Part shown: positions 1 to 9,991 of the stretch, piece by piece | Position numbering within the stretch: the stretch's first letter is position 1 | Layout: the number at the start of each line of letters is the position of its first letter | Source: Thermovirga sp. | GTDB taxonomy: Bacteria > Synergistota > Synergistia > Synergistales > Thermovirgaceae | Length of the DNA stretch: 64,000 bases | Assembly: GCF_017656375.1 (NCBI RefSeq) | Contig: NZ_JACDOB010000003.1 | Coordinates: forward strand, 1-64,000 | Reading direction: 5' to 3' | Position numbers and translations under genes: made by a program | Notes under the pieces: generated by a model | Told to the model about the DNA's origin: nothing | The model's input: only the letters and a program-made list of their open reading frames with translations | Database searches by the model: none

Positions 1-75
<75 letters not shown>

Positions 76-123
76 ATGCTAAACTTTTATTATTAAACTA
101 TATCATAGCACACCAGCCTCTGT

Positions 124-210
124 TGGTGGGAGAGAAGGGATTCGAACCCTCAAGGCTTTACAGCCAAGGGATTTTAAGTCCCTCGTGTATACCAGTTCCA
201 CCACTCTCCC
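124..210 (-). tRNA. tRNA-Leu (UAA)
   Basis: Minus-strand class II tRNA with a long variable arm, anticodon UAA, a 7-bp acceptor stem (GGGAGAG with CTCTCCC), discriminator A and an encoded CCA at 124-126. It is first in a two-tRNA unit with tRNA-fMet and has a near-consensus promoter just upstream. Confidence 0.95.
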
Positions 211-223
211 GCGTGCGTACAGG

Positions 224-252
224 ATATTACACTGCTATATTTGTTCTGTCAA
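224..252 (-). promoter_or_regulatory. sigma-70 promoter of the tRNA-Leu/tRNA-fMet unit
   Basis: On the minus strand a perfect -35 TTGACA (247-252) and a -10 TAATAT (224-229) are separated by exactly 17 nt. They sit 13 nt upstream of the tRNA-Leu 5' end, as expected for a strong tRNA promoter. Confidence 0.85.
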
Positions 253-434
253 GATGTCGAATAAATCTTAAACTCAAAAAAACGGGAAATCCAAATCCAC
301 TCCTACACGTTTTTCACTTATATCGCGTACATATTATAACCCACAAACTATATGCAAAAAGGAACTGTTCCTTTAAAATACTCTTGTTTTTTAAGTTCAA
401 CACACATAACCCCTTGTATATAGGAGACAGAAAA

Positions 435-2108
435 ATGGCATTTGGTCCAGAAATGGTAGCGGCTTGGAGTTCAGATATATCGGAGGAATTCAAAAACAAA
501 AGAATTGCAAGATTAGATTTCGGAGAAAAATGGATGGTGGTGCAATTCACCAACCACTCTAAAGCTCTGTTCTTCTCTTTGGACCCAGAGTATTACGGTA
601 TAGCCTCTATTGGAAAAGCTTCAGCAAAACTGCTTGTCTCCCATTTTTCCAGGCCTCTGCGTGTTGAGCAAACTTTCAAAAAACATATTACAGGAGCAAA
701 ACTAGTTGCATGCACCCAAATTAATAACGACCGCATCCTTGAAATAGCCTTTGAAAAAACTTTAGGAGCAGGCTTTTCTCAAAGATACTACGTTGTTTTT
801 GAAATAATGGCCCACAAGAGCAACCTTATCCTGATGACTGAAGAGAAAAAGATAATTGATGCAATAAAACTGAAAAGCTTCGATGGAAGGTCATCTTCTC
901 TGGTGCTGCAGGGCACAGTATACTCACCCCCAGCCCCAATAGAAGGGGCCACATTAGCAGAAATACGTAGGAACCTTCCATCGGAACTGCCTCAAAGGCT
1001 TGTTGGCGTAGGAAAACATCTAGAGAAAAAAATAAAAGAGTTATGGAATCAGTATACCCCTGAGACATGGCGTGAATGGCTATCAAAAATGATCTATTCT
1101 CCCGAAAACATGGAACATATATCGTTTCAAAAAATAGGAAACTATATAACCTTTTTCCCCATCATTCTGCCAGGTGCCGACCCTATTATGGCTCAAAGCC
1201 AAAAAGCCATTGAGTTTACTAAAGCTTTCGTTTTTTACCCTTTGCTGCAAAAAGAAAGCACCGCCCTAAAAAATACGATATTGGAACCTTTGCTGGCTGA
1301 AATGCACTTATATAAAGCACGAATAGAGGGGTTAGCAAATTTGGTTACCATGGCTCAAAAGTCTGAGCAGTGGATGAAGATGGGGAACCTGTTAATTGCA
1401 TGGCAACACAACATACCCTCTAACTCTGAAGAAGTAATCCTGGAAGACTGGACCGTGGAGCCACCTCAAAAAATAACTATAAAGCTTAACCCCCAAAAAA
1501 GTGTCGTCGAAAATGCTCAAATATATTTCAAAAAGGCAAAAAAATATAAAGACAAAAACGGCGAAGCGCAAAGGCTACTTAAAGCCTATAAAGGCCGTTA
1601 CGAAGAGTTACAAGAAACCGTTGAAGGTATAAGATCAATAGATGATCCAACCCAAATTTTAGCGTTATCGAAAGAACTTGTATCCCATAATCTTGACAAA
1701 AAAAACAAACGAAGCAAAGGTTTGCCTATAATTCGCTACGATCTTGAAGGAGCCATAATTTTTGCTGGAATAAACCAAAAATCGAATCACTACATAACTT
1801 TCAGGTTAGCTAAAAATGATGACATCTGGCTTCACGTGAAAGACAAACCCGGGGCTCACGTAATACTCAGAAGAACCGATTCAAAAGGAAAGGATTTTTC
1901 ACCTGAAGACCCTCGCTTGATATTCGCAGCATCTATAGCTGCCTACTACAGCAAAGGAAGATCGGAAAGTCGAATCGCTGTTGATTATACAAAGAAAAAA
2001 CACGTCGCACCACAGAAAGGAACTGTAGCACAAGTAACTTATAACAATTATAAATCTATTATGGTCTCCCCAACTTATTGGAAAAAACATCTTGAAGAAC
2101 AGCTATAA
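435..2108 (+). CDS. rqcH: Rqc2/RqcH-type NFACT protein
   Basis: Ribosome quality control factor. In the family it binds stalled 50S subunits carrying peptidyl-tRNA and directs C-terminal alanine tailing. The product is 557 aa, close to the family size. It has the NFACT-N domain first, with the tRNA-binding Asp-Arg pair at residues 99-100, then a helical middle, then the NFACT-R (DUF814) domain with the DIWLHVKDKPGAH stretch. The open frame runs back to base 39, but that part crosses two tRNAs. The ATG at 435 has an AGGAG 8 nt upstream and is the real start. Older databases call this family fibronectin-binding protein A. Its 3' end overlaps the convergent rluD by 50 nt. Confidence 0.93.
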   Translation: MAFGPEMVAAWSSDISEEFKNKRIARLDFGEKWMVVQFTNHSKALFFSLDPEYYGIASIGKASAKLLVSHFSRPLRVEQTFKKHITGAKLVACTQINNDRILEIAFEKTLGAGFSQRYYVVFEIMAHKSNLILMTEEKKIIDAIKLKSFDGRSSSLVLQGTVYSPPAPIEGATLAEIRRNLPSELPQRLVGVGKHLEKKIKELWNQYTPETWREWLSKMIYSPENMEHISFQKIGNYITFFPIILPGADPIMAQSQKAIEFTKAFVFYPLLQKESTALKNTILEPLLAEMHLYKARIEGLANLVTMAQKSEQWMKMGNLLIAWQHNIPSNSEEVILEDWTVEPPQKITIKLNPQKSVVENAQIYFKKAKKYKDKNGEAQRLLKAYKGRYEELQETVEGIRSIDDPTQILALSKELVSHNLDKKNKRSKGLPIIRYDLEGAIIFAGINQKSNHYITFRLAKNDDIWLHVKDKPGAHVILRRTDSKGKDFSPEDPRLIFAASIAAYYSKGRSESRIAVDYTKKKHVAPQKGTVAQVTYNNYKSIMVSPTYWKKHLEEQL

Positions 2109-3039
2109 GTTCTTCCGTCAAATAACATTGAAAGGATAAATTCACACCAGTAATAGGATGTGGGAAGGCAAGCCTCCATGCATGTAAAAATATCCTCTCA
2201 GACTCGAAAACCGGGTCTCTTCTGGGCGCATAAAGTTTATCGCCTACCAATGGACAACCTAGGGACTTAAGATGGACTCTTATTTGATGGGTGCGCCCAG
2301 TGTATATGCGACATCTAATAAAGCTGAAGCCATTACATGTCCATAGCACTTGATACCTAGTAATGGCTCTCTTGCCTTTTGGTGTAACCGCCATTCGAAG
2401 CCTGTTTCTGCTATCCCTTCCAATAGGTAAATCAATTAATCCAGTACGGTTTTTGGGGGCTCCCCATGCAAGGGCTAAATACTCTTTTGCTACGGACCTG
2501 GCCTTGAATAACATAGACATTCTCTCATGGGCTTTAACATGTTTTGCTACCACCATAAGTCCTGACGTTCCTGCATCAAGCCGATGAACAATTCCAGGCC
2601 GTAGTGATTTTTCTCCTTGAAATAAATCTGGATACCGGGCTAAAAGTCCTTGAACTAGAGTCCCTTTCCAATGTCCAGGGGACGGATGTACAACCAATCC
2701 CGCAGGCTTATTAATTATTATTAGGTCTTCATCTTCATATAACACCTCAAATTCTATGTCTTCCGGAGCCAAAGTAAGAGCTTCATTTAAAGGCATTCTT
2801 ACCATTACTTCCATCCCTGCTTGTAAACGAGCCGAGGACTTAACGGAAGATAATCCTCTTACGGATACAAGGCCATCCTTTATGAGTTTCTGTATCTGAG
2901 ACCTTGATCTCTCAATCTTTTCAGAAAGAAACACATCCAGCCTATATCCTTCATAATTTTGGCCGACGACCAAACACGTAACTTCATGTTCTTCGTCGGC
3001 CAATGCATTTTTCGTGCTGTTATTCCTACAATCAATCAT
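2059..3039 (-). CDS. rluD: RluA/RluD-family rRNA pseudouridine synthase
   Basis: Converts specific uridines of large-subunit rRNA to pseudouridine. The protein has 326 aa. An S4 RNA-binding domain starts near residue 32 (YRLDVFLSEK), followed by the catalytic domain with HRLDAGTSG at 152-160; Asp155 is the predicted nucleophile. The C-terminal GRTHQIRVHL motif is also present. The first 20 residues are poorly conserved and the ATG at 3039 has no strong ribosome binding site, so the exact start is uncertain. RluD rather than another RluA-family member is inferred from the S4 domain and length. Confidence 0.85.
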   Translation of the reverse strand: MIDCRNNSTKNALADEEHEVTCLVVGQNYEGYRLDVFLSEKIERSRSQIQKLIKDGLVSVRGLSSVKSSARLQAGMEVMVRMPLNEALTLAPEDIEFEVLYEDEDLIIINKPAGLVVHPSPGHWKGTLVQGLLARYPDLFQGEKSLRPGIVHRLDAGTSGLMVVAKHVKAHERMSMLFKARSVAKEYLALAWGAPKNRTGLIDLPIGRDSRNRLRMAVTPKGKRAITRYQVLWTCNGFSFIRCRIYTGRTHQIRVHLKSLGCPLVGDKLYAPRRDPVFESERIFLHAWRLAFPHPITGVNLSFQCYLTEELIAVLQDVFSNKLGRP

Positions 3040-3067
3040 TCTATATTGACACCCATAGATCCAGAAT

Positions 3068-3433
3068 TCATTTCTTGCGCCTTGTTATAGACCCTTCGTA
3101 ATTCTTTCTGCATCGGAGGCAGTATCTAGCCCACGGCTTTGCATTGAGTCGTTCTTCCTCTATAATTTGGCCACATTTTTCACAGTAACCAAACTTATCA
3201 GAGTGAGTTTCAAGCTTTGCTAGTGCATGTTCCACTTCCTTGAGCAAATATTTTAAAGATGCAACCTCTCCTGCTTTATATTCTTTATGCGCTAGTTCAG
3301 AGGCATGCTCCGCCAGATGATCAGGGTGATCTGGCCCAGGAACATCTTCTCCCTTGCTCTCAGCTAACGATATTAGCTCGGCCAGTTTTCGTCTTTCTTT
3401 TTCAAGTTTAAGCATAAGCTCAGCCTTGTTCAT
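3068..3433 (-). CDS. DksA/TraR-type C4 zinc-finger protein
   Basis: Small protein (121 aa) with a long N-terminal coiled-coil region followed by a C4 zinc finger with cysteines at residues 84, 87, 105 and 108. In the family, members bind the RNA polymerase secondary channel or are general stress proteins (YteA/YocK in Firmicutes). The ATG at 3433 has GGAGG 8-9 nt upstream; the longer frame to 3484 lacks one. It lies 51 nt downstream of ileS and is probably co-transcribed. The acidic tip residues typical of true DksA are not obvious, so a direct ppGpp cofactor role is not supported. Confidence 0.85.
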   Translation of the reverse strand: MNKAELMLKLEKERRKLAELISLAESKGEDVPGPDHPDHLAEHASELAHKEYKAGEVASLKYLLKEVEHALAKLETHSDKFGYCEKCGQIIEEERLNAKPWARYCLRCRKNYEGSITRRKK

Positions 3434-3484
3434 TTCATAGCCTCCAATATTTTGCTCTATGGCTATAACAAATGCAAATAACAT

Positions 3485-6274
3485 TTATTCATGTAGCGTA
3501 TTATAACACCTTTCACACAAGCCATTCTCATTAACTGACTTAGAATACTTCCAACACCTAGGGCACTTCGTACCTCCTGCTTTTTCCACGACCATTTGAA
3601 TACCTATATCATCGTCCTTAAACCTAATATGGTCTGCCTCTGGAGAATGTTCCTTTTTCAAGAAGAAACCGGACACAATCATTACTTCTGCCCATTCTTC
3701 AGGGGTAAGTAATTTTATATCCTCGTCATCCACAGAAGCCCCTTCTATAATTACTTGAGCCTCCAAGGGATGGCCAATTAACCCTTGGCTTCTAGCAATT
3801 TCCAACCCCTTAGTTATCTTTGTCCTGACTTCCAATATCCTTGCCCATTTAGATTCTAGGGTTTCATTTACGTATTCCTGATTTATCAAAGGCCATCTTG
3901 CCAAAAACACACTCTCTTCCAGAGAACCATCTATTTTCCTCATCTCCTGCCATATTTCCTCTGCTGTAAAACTTAATATTGGAGATAATATTCTAGTAAG
4001 GTTCACGAGAATTTCCCACAAAACCGTCTGGCAGCTGAGTCTCTTATGAGATTTAGGTTTTTCCGCATAAAGTCTATCTTTGCTTACGTCAAGGTAGAAG
4101 GCACTCAAGTCATTAACGCAAAAATGGTGAATCATGTAGGTAGGCAGGTGAAACGCATATTCATCAAATCCCTTAGTTACCCTCTTAATAAGGTTCTGAA
4201 CCCTGGAGAGAATCCATTTATCCATTTCCTCCAGTTTATCATACGCTACCCTATTCTTTAGGGGCTCGAAATCATACAAATTACCCAACAGAAACCGTGC
4301 TGTGTTTCTTATCCTCCTATACGATTCAACAAGATTTTTCAAAATATTTTCGGAAATTCTAATATCATTACGGTAATCTGTTGATGCAACCCATAGCCTC
4401 AAAATATCAGCACCATATTTACCTATTATCTCCTGGGGTGCTATAACGTTCCCAAGAGATTTGGACATTTTTCTTCCCTCGCCATCAACGATAAACCCAT
4501 GAGTCAAAACAGACTTATAAGGAGCCTCATCCCTCGTTGCCACAGATGTAAGCAGTGATGTTTGGAACCAACCCCTATGCTGATCACTCCCCTCAAGGTA
4601 TAAGTCAGCAGGCCACTTAAGTTCCGGTCGAGTCTCCAATACTGCTATATGACTGCATCCCGAATCGAACCACACATCCATGATATCTGTTTCTTTTCTC
4701 AGTTTATTGCCTTTACATTTAGGGCAGAATGCCAGGTCTCCAAGCAGTTCCTCTGGGGTAAGTTCCCACCAACAATTGGACCCCTTCTCCTCTATTTGGG
4801 CTTGTACTCTTCTTATCCTATCTGGAGATACGATAGTATGCCCACATTCTTCACAGTAAAAAGCAGGAATTGGTACTCCCCAAACCCTCTGGCGACTTAT
4901 ACACCAATCGGATCTATCTCTTACCATATTAGCGATCCTATCATGTCCCCAGTCAGGGATCCATTCTACCTTATCAATCTCGCTTAATGCTTTAGCTCTA
5001 AAAGCCTCAACAGACACAAACCACTGCTCTGTAGCTCTAAATATAACTGGCTTCTTACAACGCCAGCAATGGGGATATGAGTGGGTAATTTTTGATACTC
5101 CTAAAAGGCGGCCATTCTCTGAAAGGATAGACATAATTTTCTTACCGCCTTCATCTAAAGAGAGGCCACCCACTAATGGCGTATTTTCAACAAAGAACCC
5201 TTTACCATCAACAGGATTCAGAATCTCCAAACCATATTTGATACCAGTTTCAAAGTCTTCTATACCATGTCCTGGTGCTGTATGTACACATCCAGTCCCT
5301 TGATCCAATCCTACATAATCTGCTAACACTATGGGAATTTCCCTATCGTAGAAAGGATGTTGCAATTTCTGTCGCTCAAGATCTTTGCCTTTTAAGGTAA
5401 GAATTGTTCTCACAAACTTTATCTCTGTATTTTGCTCAACTTCATCCTTCAATTCATCAGCCAGAAGAAAAACTCTGCCATCTTCCGCTTCCATAAAGGC
5501 ATATTTGTGATCCGGATGGATTGCAACAGCCATACTTGCTGGCAAAGTCCAAGGCGTAGTAGTCCAAATTACCGTATAGCACTCTTTTCCCTTGAGCTCA
5601 TCAGCCAAATCTTGGTTATCTTTAAATGGATATGCTACATATATAGAAGGAGAAGTCTCATCCTCATACTCTATTTCTGCTGCGGCCAAGGCTGTCTGAC
5701 AATCTGTACACCAAAAAACAGGCTTTTTGCCCTTGTAGACGAGCCCCCGCTCGACCATATCCGCGAAAACCCCAATTTGAGCAGCCTCGTATTGGGATTT
5801 ATATGTTATATATGGATTTTCCCAATCTCCCAGAACTCCTAATCTCCGAAATTCAGACCTCTGTATATCAATATATTTCTGGGCATATTCCATACAATGC
5901 TCTCTAAGTTTGGGTGGTTGTATCTTTTCCTTATCTATTTTTTTTTCCTTCAGCACCCTCAGTTCTATGGGCAATCCGTGAGTATCCCAACCGGGAACGT
6001 ATGGCGCATAATAGCCTTTCATCCATTTGTATTTAGGTATGAAATCTTTCAGTATTTTGTTAAAGGCAGTACCTATATGAATATTCCCGTTGGCATATGG
6101 GGGACCATCATGTAGTACAAATTTTTCAGCTCCACTACGAGACTCCTTTAGCTTTTCATATAGCCCCATAGAATCCCAAAACCTTAAAAACTCCGGTTCT
6201 TTCTTGGCCAAATTGGCTCTCATTGGAAAGGATGTTTTGGGCAAATTTAAGGTGTTCTTATAATCTTCAGGCAT
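3485..6274 (-). CDS. ileS: isoleucyl-tRNA synthetase
   Basis: Charges tRNA-Ile. The 929-aa class I synthetase has the HIGH-type signature as HIGT at residues 66-69, the editing (CP1) insertion, the KMSKS loop ([10 protein letters not shown]), and a C-terminal zinc-binding segment with two CxxC pairs in the last 30 residues. Length and zinc tail match the short bacterial IleRS form. GGAGG precedes the ATG by 9 nt. Upstream is a hairpin that separates it from the TRAP permease gene. Confidence 0.97.
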   Translation of the reverse strand: MPEDYKNTLNLPKTSFPMRANLAKKEPEFLRFWDSMGLYEKLKESRSGAEKFVLHDGPPYANGNIHIGTAFNKILKDFIPKYKWMKGYYAPYVPGWDTHGLPIELRVLKEKKIDKEKIQPPKLREHCMEYAQKYIDIQRSEFRRLGVLGDWENPYITYKSQYEAAQIGVFADMVERGLVYKGKKPVFWCTDCQTALAAAEIEYEDETSPSIYVAYPFKDNQDLADELKGKECYTVIWTTTPWTLPASMAVAIHPDHKYAFMEAEDGRVFLLADELKDEVEQNTEIKFVRTILTLKGKDLERQKLQHPFYDREIPIVLADYVGLDQGTGCVHTAPGHGIEDFETGIKYGLEILNPVDGKGFFVENTPLVGGLSLDEGGKKIMSILSENGRLLGVSKITHSYPHCWRCKKPVIFRATEQWFVSVEAFRAKALSEIDKVEWIPDWGHDRIANMVRDRSDWCISRQRVWGVPIPAFYCEECGHTIVSPDRIRRVQAQIEEKGSNCWWELTPEELLGDLAFCPKCKGNKLRKETDIMDVWFDSGCSHIAVLETRPELKWPADLYLEGSDQHRGWFQTSLLTSVATRDEAPYKSVLTHGFIVDGEGRKMSKSLGNVIAPQEIIGKYGADILRLWVASTDYRNDIRISENILKNLVESYRRIRNTARFLLGNLYDFEPLKNRVAYDKLEEMDKWILSRVQNLIKRVTKGFDEYAFHLPTYMIHHFCVNDLSAFYLDVSKDRLYAEKPKSHKRLSCQTVLWEILVNLTRILSPILSFTAEEIWQEMRKIDGSLEESVFLARWPLINQEYVNETLESKWARILEVRTKITKGLEIARSQGLIGHPLEAQVIIEGASVDDEDIKLLTPEEWAEVMIVSGFFLKKEHSPEADHIRFKDDDIGIQMVVEKAGGTKCPRCWKYSKSVNENGLCERCYNTLHE

Positions 6275-6297
6275 CCTTTATCTCCTCCTATTGTAAA

Positions 6298-6330
6298 CTG
6301 AGAGCTGCCACCCTCTTCGACAGCTCTCAG
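6298..6330 (-). terminator. hairpin between TRAP permease and ileS
   Basis: Inverted repeat CTGAGAGCTG ... CAGCTCTCAG with 10-bp arms (6298-6307 and 6321-6330) and a 13-nt loop. On the minus strand it is followed by TTTACAAT, so the U-tract is poor. It probably ends or attenuates transcription from the TRAP operon before ileS. Confidence 0.55.
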
Positions 6331-6369
6331 CATAATTAATTCTTCTACAGCGATCAAAATAACAGAGCT

Positions 6370-8349
6370 TTACGCAACGACTGCTTTGGCCTTTTTCCTC
6401 TGTATTAAGAACATCATCACCAGTATTACCAAACCTATTATATCTGTTGTAAGCCCTGGTACCAGCAGAGCTATAGCCCCACCTATAGCAACCGCTCTCT
6501 GCCATATTGCCATCTCAGCTTTATAATAACCTATGGATCCCATACCAAGCAAGAAGACTCCAAGTAATGCTGTCACTATTGATACTGCATATGGAATTGG
6601 CTCAAAACCAACCAATACCAGCATTGGGTTAAATACATAGATATAAGGAACAAGGAAACCAGCAATAGCCAATTTCACCGCTGTTGCGCCTGTCTTCATA
6701 GGTTCAGCCCCAGCAATGCCTGCTCCCGCATATGCTGCCAGAGCTACAGGAGGACTCAAGTCTGCAGCAATTCCAAAGTAAAGCACGAACATATAAGCAG
6801 CCATAGGAGCAACGCCTAACTGTAGTAAAGCTGGAGCAGCCATAGTACTTGTCACTATAAAGTTGGCTGTAGTTGGAAGGCCCGCCCCAAGCAAAATACA
6901 TGCCACCATAGTAAGAAGCAAAGAAACAATCAATATTCCTCCCGAAAGGGCAATTATTGCGCTGGCGATTCGCAAACCAAGACCTGTCAAGGTAGCCGTT
7001 CCGACAATTATCCCCACAGTACCACATGCACAGGCTACTCCCAAAGCCCCTTTGGCACCAGATTCCAGCGCATTTTTTAACTTAGGAATAGTCATTCTTG
7101 TCTCTTTATTCAAGAAAGACACGCCAACAGTGAGCAATATCCCATTAAAAGCAGCCTTAAGTGGCGTATAGCCGCTCAAAAGGAAATAGATTATTCCAAA
7201 CAACGGAATTAAAAGATGTCCCTTAGCTTTTAGTAGAGGAAATATTTTGGGCAGCTGTTCTCGTGGAAGACCCTTTAAGCCCAACCTAGAAGCTTCAAAA
7301 TGAACTTGCACTATAACTGCGAAATAGTAGAGCAAAGCCGGCACAACTGCAGCAAGGGCGACCTTAAGATAAGGAACACCCAAAAACTCAGCCATTATGA
7401 AAGCAGCAGCTCCCATAACTGGAGGCATTATCTGGCCTCCAGTGGACGCTACGGCCTCTACCGCCCCAGCAAAATAGGGTCTATAACCTACGCTTTTCAT
7501 CAGTGGGATGGTAAACATTCCTGTAGTACAAACGTTAGCAACAGAGGACCCCGAGATGGATCCCATTAAACCAGAGCTCACAACAGCCACCTTGGCAGGT
7601 CCACCTGTTGACCATCCCGCCAAAGCCATAGAAAGGTCTATAATAAAACGCCCCATTCCAGTCTGTTCAAGAAACGATCCGAAGAGTATAAACATAAAAA
7701 CAAAAGTTGCTGAAACGCCAAGAGGGATGCCAAATACACCTTCAGTCCCCATATACATGTGATTTATTATTCTCATCACATTGAAACCCCTATGTGCAAA
7801 CATGGCGGGGAAATATCTGCCTGCATAACAATAGAAGAGAAAGAATATAGCTATGCCTGGCAAAATGGGATTTGACACTCTCCTAGTTGCTTCAAGGAGC
7901 AACAGGATTCCTATGAATCCCGCAGTAAGATCCATGGTAGTTGGAAGACCGGCCCTCATAATTATATCGTTGAAAAATATGACATGGTAAAGAGCTGCAA
8001 ATGCTGCTAATCCCCCCAAAACAAAATCATACCAAGGAACCTTAGTTTCTATGACTCCCTTTTTCTTGGGGGGGTACAATATATAAACAAGAAAGAGAAC
8101 GAATGCTAAATGAATAGCTCTTTGTTTTATTGCAAGCAACAAACCAAACCCCGACGTATAAATATGAAATGCCGACAAGGCTACCGCAAGAACGGTAACC
8201 ATCGCAGCGTACCATCCTCTCAAATCACGGGTATTGGCTTCACTATCATATTTCCTGCGAAGCTCATCAAGATCGATTTTTTCTGCTTCTTTTTCAATTT
8301 CTTCGATCTTTATCGTGGTACCGCTCTTCGGTTTGGCTTCTTCTTTCAT
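6370..8349 (-). CDS. TRAP transporter, fused 4TM/12TM permease (DctQM-type)
   Basis: Secondary importer for organic acids, driven by a Na+ or H+ gradient. The 659-aa protein is highly hydrophobic. A charged N-terminal cytoplasmic segment of about 45 residues leads into helices corresponding to the small DctQ subunit, then the large DctM part with glycine-rich repeats such as GAGLPTTAN and GAGIAGAEPMKTG. Fused permeases normally work with a TAXI-type periplasmic binding protein; none is encoded beside it here. The DUF1850 gene upstream is a usual companion of this subfamily. GGAGG lies 7 nt before the ATG. The substrate cannot be predicted. Confidence 0.93.
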   Translation of the reverse strand: MKEEAKPKSGTTIKIEEIEKEAEKIDLDELRRKYDSEANTRDLRGWYAAMVTVLAVALSAFHIYTSGFGLLLAIKQRAIHLAFVLFLVYILYPPKKKGVIETKVPWYDFVLGGLAAFAALYHVIFFNDIIMRAGLPTTMDLTAGFIGILLLLEATRRVSNPILPGIAIFFLFYCYAGRYFPAMFAHRGFNVMRIINHMYMGTEGVFGIPLGVSATFVFMFILFGSFLEQTGMGRFIIDLSMALAGWSTGGPAKVAVVSSGLMGSISGSSVANVCTTGMFTIPLMKSVGYRPYFAGAVEAVASTGGQIMPPVMGAAAFIMAEFLGVPYLKVALAAVVPALLYYFAVIVQVHFEASRLGLKGLPREQLPKIFPLLKAKGHLLIPLFGIIYFLLSGYTPLKAAFNGILLTVGVSFLNKETRMTIPKLKNALESGAKGALGVACACGTVGIIVGTATLTGLGLRIASAIIALSGGILIVSLLLTMVACILLGAGLPTTANFIVTSTMAAPALLQLGVAPMAAYMFVLYFGIAADLSPPVALAAYAGAGIAGAEPMKTGATAVKLAIAGFLVPYIYVFNPMLVLVGFEPIPYAVSIVTALLGVFLLGMGSIGYYKAEMAIWQRAVAIGGAIALLVPGLTTDIIGLVILVMMFLIQRKKAKAVVA

Positions 8350-8471
8350 CGAAATACCTCCTCTTTATGATTTAAATATAAAGATGATAGCTGTCATATT
8401 GTCGCCCGAGCTCTCTTACACCTGCTCCACCTCCAAATGCAGACACTCTCTTGGGTATATAAGCGTGCTGT

Positions 8472-9035
8472 TTATTCTACCATATTGGGCAAGATGACAA
8501 GGCTCTCCTTTGAAAACAAGCTCATCGCAATTGTTATAGGAGACAAACCTACAGCAAGTTTCTTTCCTTGCACGATAGCGAACAACTTATAAGTTCTTGC
8601 TCCTGCAGCGTTATCTATAAAACCACGTCTAAAAGTAATAACATTTTTTCCCAAGATGTGATTGCCAACCCTCAAAAAGAAAACATTCCAATTAAACCGC
8701 CCTCCTCTAAAATAAAACCACTCATCTGATGCAATAAACTTTCCGTTCCTGGGCACCTCAAAAGGAAGGCCGGCATTATGAGATTTAACTTTCTCTTGCC
8801 ACTGCCATATTCTCCCACAACTGATCACATACTCATCTATGACCGGGGTTTTCTGAACGGAATGCACATATAATGTCTCAAACCTTCCCCCTACAGACAC
8901 AGGTATCCTAAGCCAAAGGCTATTAGCCACCTTAACTTCAACAGTCTGAATGGGAACAAAAAAAATAAAGGCAAAACACGAAAGCGCTAATAAAAACCAA
9001 ATAGTAAACTTTAGTCTTCTCAATGGAAATACCAT
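8472..9035 (-). CDS. DUF1850 protein, TRAP-associated
   Basis: Product of about 187 aa with one N-terminal membrane segment (residues 8-28) and an otherwise extracytoplasmic body. The YVHSVQKTPVIDEY stretch is the conserved core of DUF1850. This family recurs beside fused TRAP permeases; its biochemical role is unknown, and involvement in TRAP function is inferred from context. AGGAG lies 10 nt before the ATG at 9035 and 4 nt before an in-frame TTG at 9041, so either could be the start. A 122-nt gap to the permease gene contains no recognisable site. Confidence 0.75.
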   Translation of the reverse strand: MVFPLRRLKFTIWFLLALSCFAFIFFVPIQTVEVKVANSLWLRIPVSVGGRFETLYVHSVQKTPVIDEYVISCGRIWQWQEKVKSHNAGLPFEVPRNGKFIASDEWFYFRGGRFNWNVFFLRVGNHILGKNVITFRRGFIDNAAGARTYKLFAIVQGKKLAVGLSPITIAMSLFSKESLVILPNMVE

Positions 9036-9064
9036 ATACAACCCACTCCTTGATTTATTAACAA

Positions 9065-9733
9065 CTAACCCAACTTTTCTAATCCAGACAACAATGGAAC
9101 AAAACGGCAGTAATCATACCATTTTTCCTCAATTTTTTCTCTTTTATAAACTCTTAACAACAATCGCTCAACACCAGGGTGTAAATGCAAAGGCAACAAT
9201 ATCCTTCCGTTACCTTTCAGTTGCTTTTCCCAGGCTTTTGATACTTTTGCCGATGCAGCCGTCACAATAATCGCATCAAATGGAGCTTTTTCTGGTAACC
9301 CCAACTTGCCATCAGCTAAAAAAATAGAAGCCTTCAATCCCACTCTTTTTAGGTTTCGTCTAGCCCTTTCAGCTAAAGGCTCGATCCTCTCGATAGAGAA
9401 AACCTCTGCACCCAAATAAGCCAATATAGCTGCCTGATATCCTGAACCTGTACCTATTTCCAATATCTTCTCACCAGGCTTAGGATCTAGCAGTTCTGTC
9501 ATTCGAGCAACCATATAAGGTTGAGATATGGTTTGATCATAACCTATAGGTAAAGGACAATCATCGTAGGCCATAAATTGCAAATCATCAGAAACAAAAA
9601 GATGCCTTGGCACCTTTGTTAAGGCATCCAAAACCTTACTATTAGAAATACCTCTAGCTGCAATTTGCTCTCTTACCATACGTTTAGAAAGTTCAACCCA
9701 ATTTTCTCCCCAAATAGCCATATCACACCACAT
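9065..9733 (-). CDS. pcm: protein-L-isoaspartate O-methyltransferase
   Basis: SAM-dependent repair enzyme that methylates L-isoaspartyl residues in aged proteins. The 222-aa sequence carries the PCMT signature: the QTISQPYMVARM substrate loop, then SAM motif I ILEIGTGSGYQAA, then an acidic motif II near FSIERIEPLA. Length is normal. The first ATG (9733) has a weak ribosome binding site, and the ATG five codons in (9721) is an alternative. It heads the unit that continues into DUF1850 and the TRAP permease, with a promoter just upstream. Confidence 0.93.
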   Translation of the reverse strand: MWCDMAIWGENWVELSKRMVREQIAARGISNSKVLDALTKVPRHLFVSDDLQFMAYDDCPLPIGYDQTISQPYMVARMTELLDPKPGEKILEIGTGSGYQAAILAYLGAEVFSIERIEPLAERARRNLKRVGLKASIFLADGKLGLPEKAPFDAIIVTAASAKVSKAWEKQLKGNGRILLPLHLHPGVERLLLRVYKREKIEEKWYDYCRFVPLLSGLEKLG

Positions 9734-9765
9734 CTTCCCGCGCAGTATAAAACCTTCGCAACAAA

Positions 9766-9794
9766 ATTATACTGGAAAACCCATAACAGACAAA
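9766..9794 (-). promoter_or_regulatory. candidate promoter of the pcm-TRAP unit
   Basis: On the minus strand a perfect -10 TATAAT (9766-9771) lies 17 nt from a weak -35 TTTGTC (9789-9794), about 33 nt upstream of the first pcm ATG. Confidence 0.55.
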
Positions 9795-9840
9795 CGAAGA
9801 GAATAGTTAAAAGAGGTGAGTGATACTTTGCGGTACAAGT

Positions 9841-9917
9841 GGCGGGCCTGGCCCGATTCGAACGGGCGACCTACGGCTTAGGAGGCCGTTGCTCTATCCT
9901 CTGAGCTACAGGCCCGC
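9841..9917 (-). tRNA. tRNA-Arg (CCU)
   Basis: Minus-strand cloverleaf, 77 nt, with acceptor stem GCGGGCC paired to GGCCCGC and anticodon loop CTCCTAA, which gives anticodon CCU (AGG codons). No CCA is encoded. It has its own strong promoter. Confidence 0.94.
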
Positions 9918-9929
9918 AAAACAAAAGTA

Positions 9930-9958
9930 ATATTACCATGCCGTAAGGCTTAATTCAA
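9930..9958 (-). promoter_or_regulatory. promoter of tRNA-Arg
   Basis: Minus strand -35 TTGAAT (9953-9958) and -10 TAATAT (9930-9935) with a 17-nt spacer, 12 nt upstream of the tRNA 5' end. It also lies directly after the ribF stop. Confidence 0.8.
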
Positions 9959-9991
9959 TGGGGAAGAAAAATTTTTGTAATTAAAAAACAT

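Noticed and set aside
5432-6115. Plus-strand open frames inside ileS
   Set aside because: They lie opposite a highly conserved gene, lack ribosome binding sites and show no recognisable domain.
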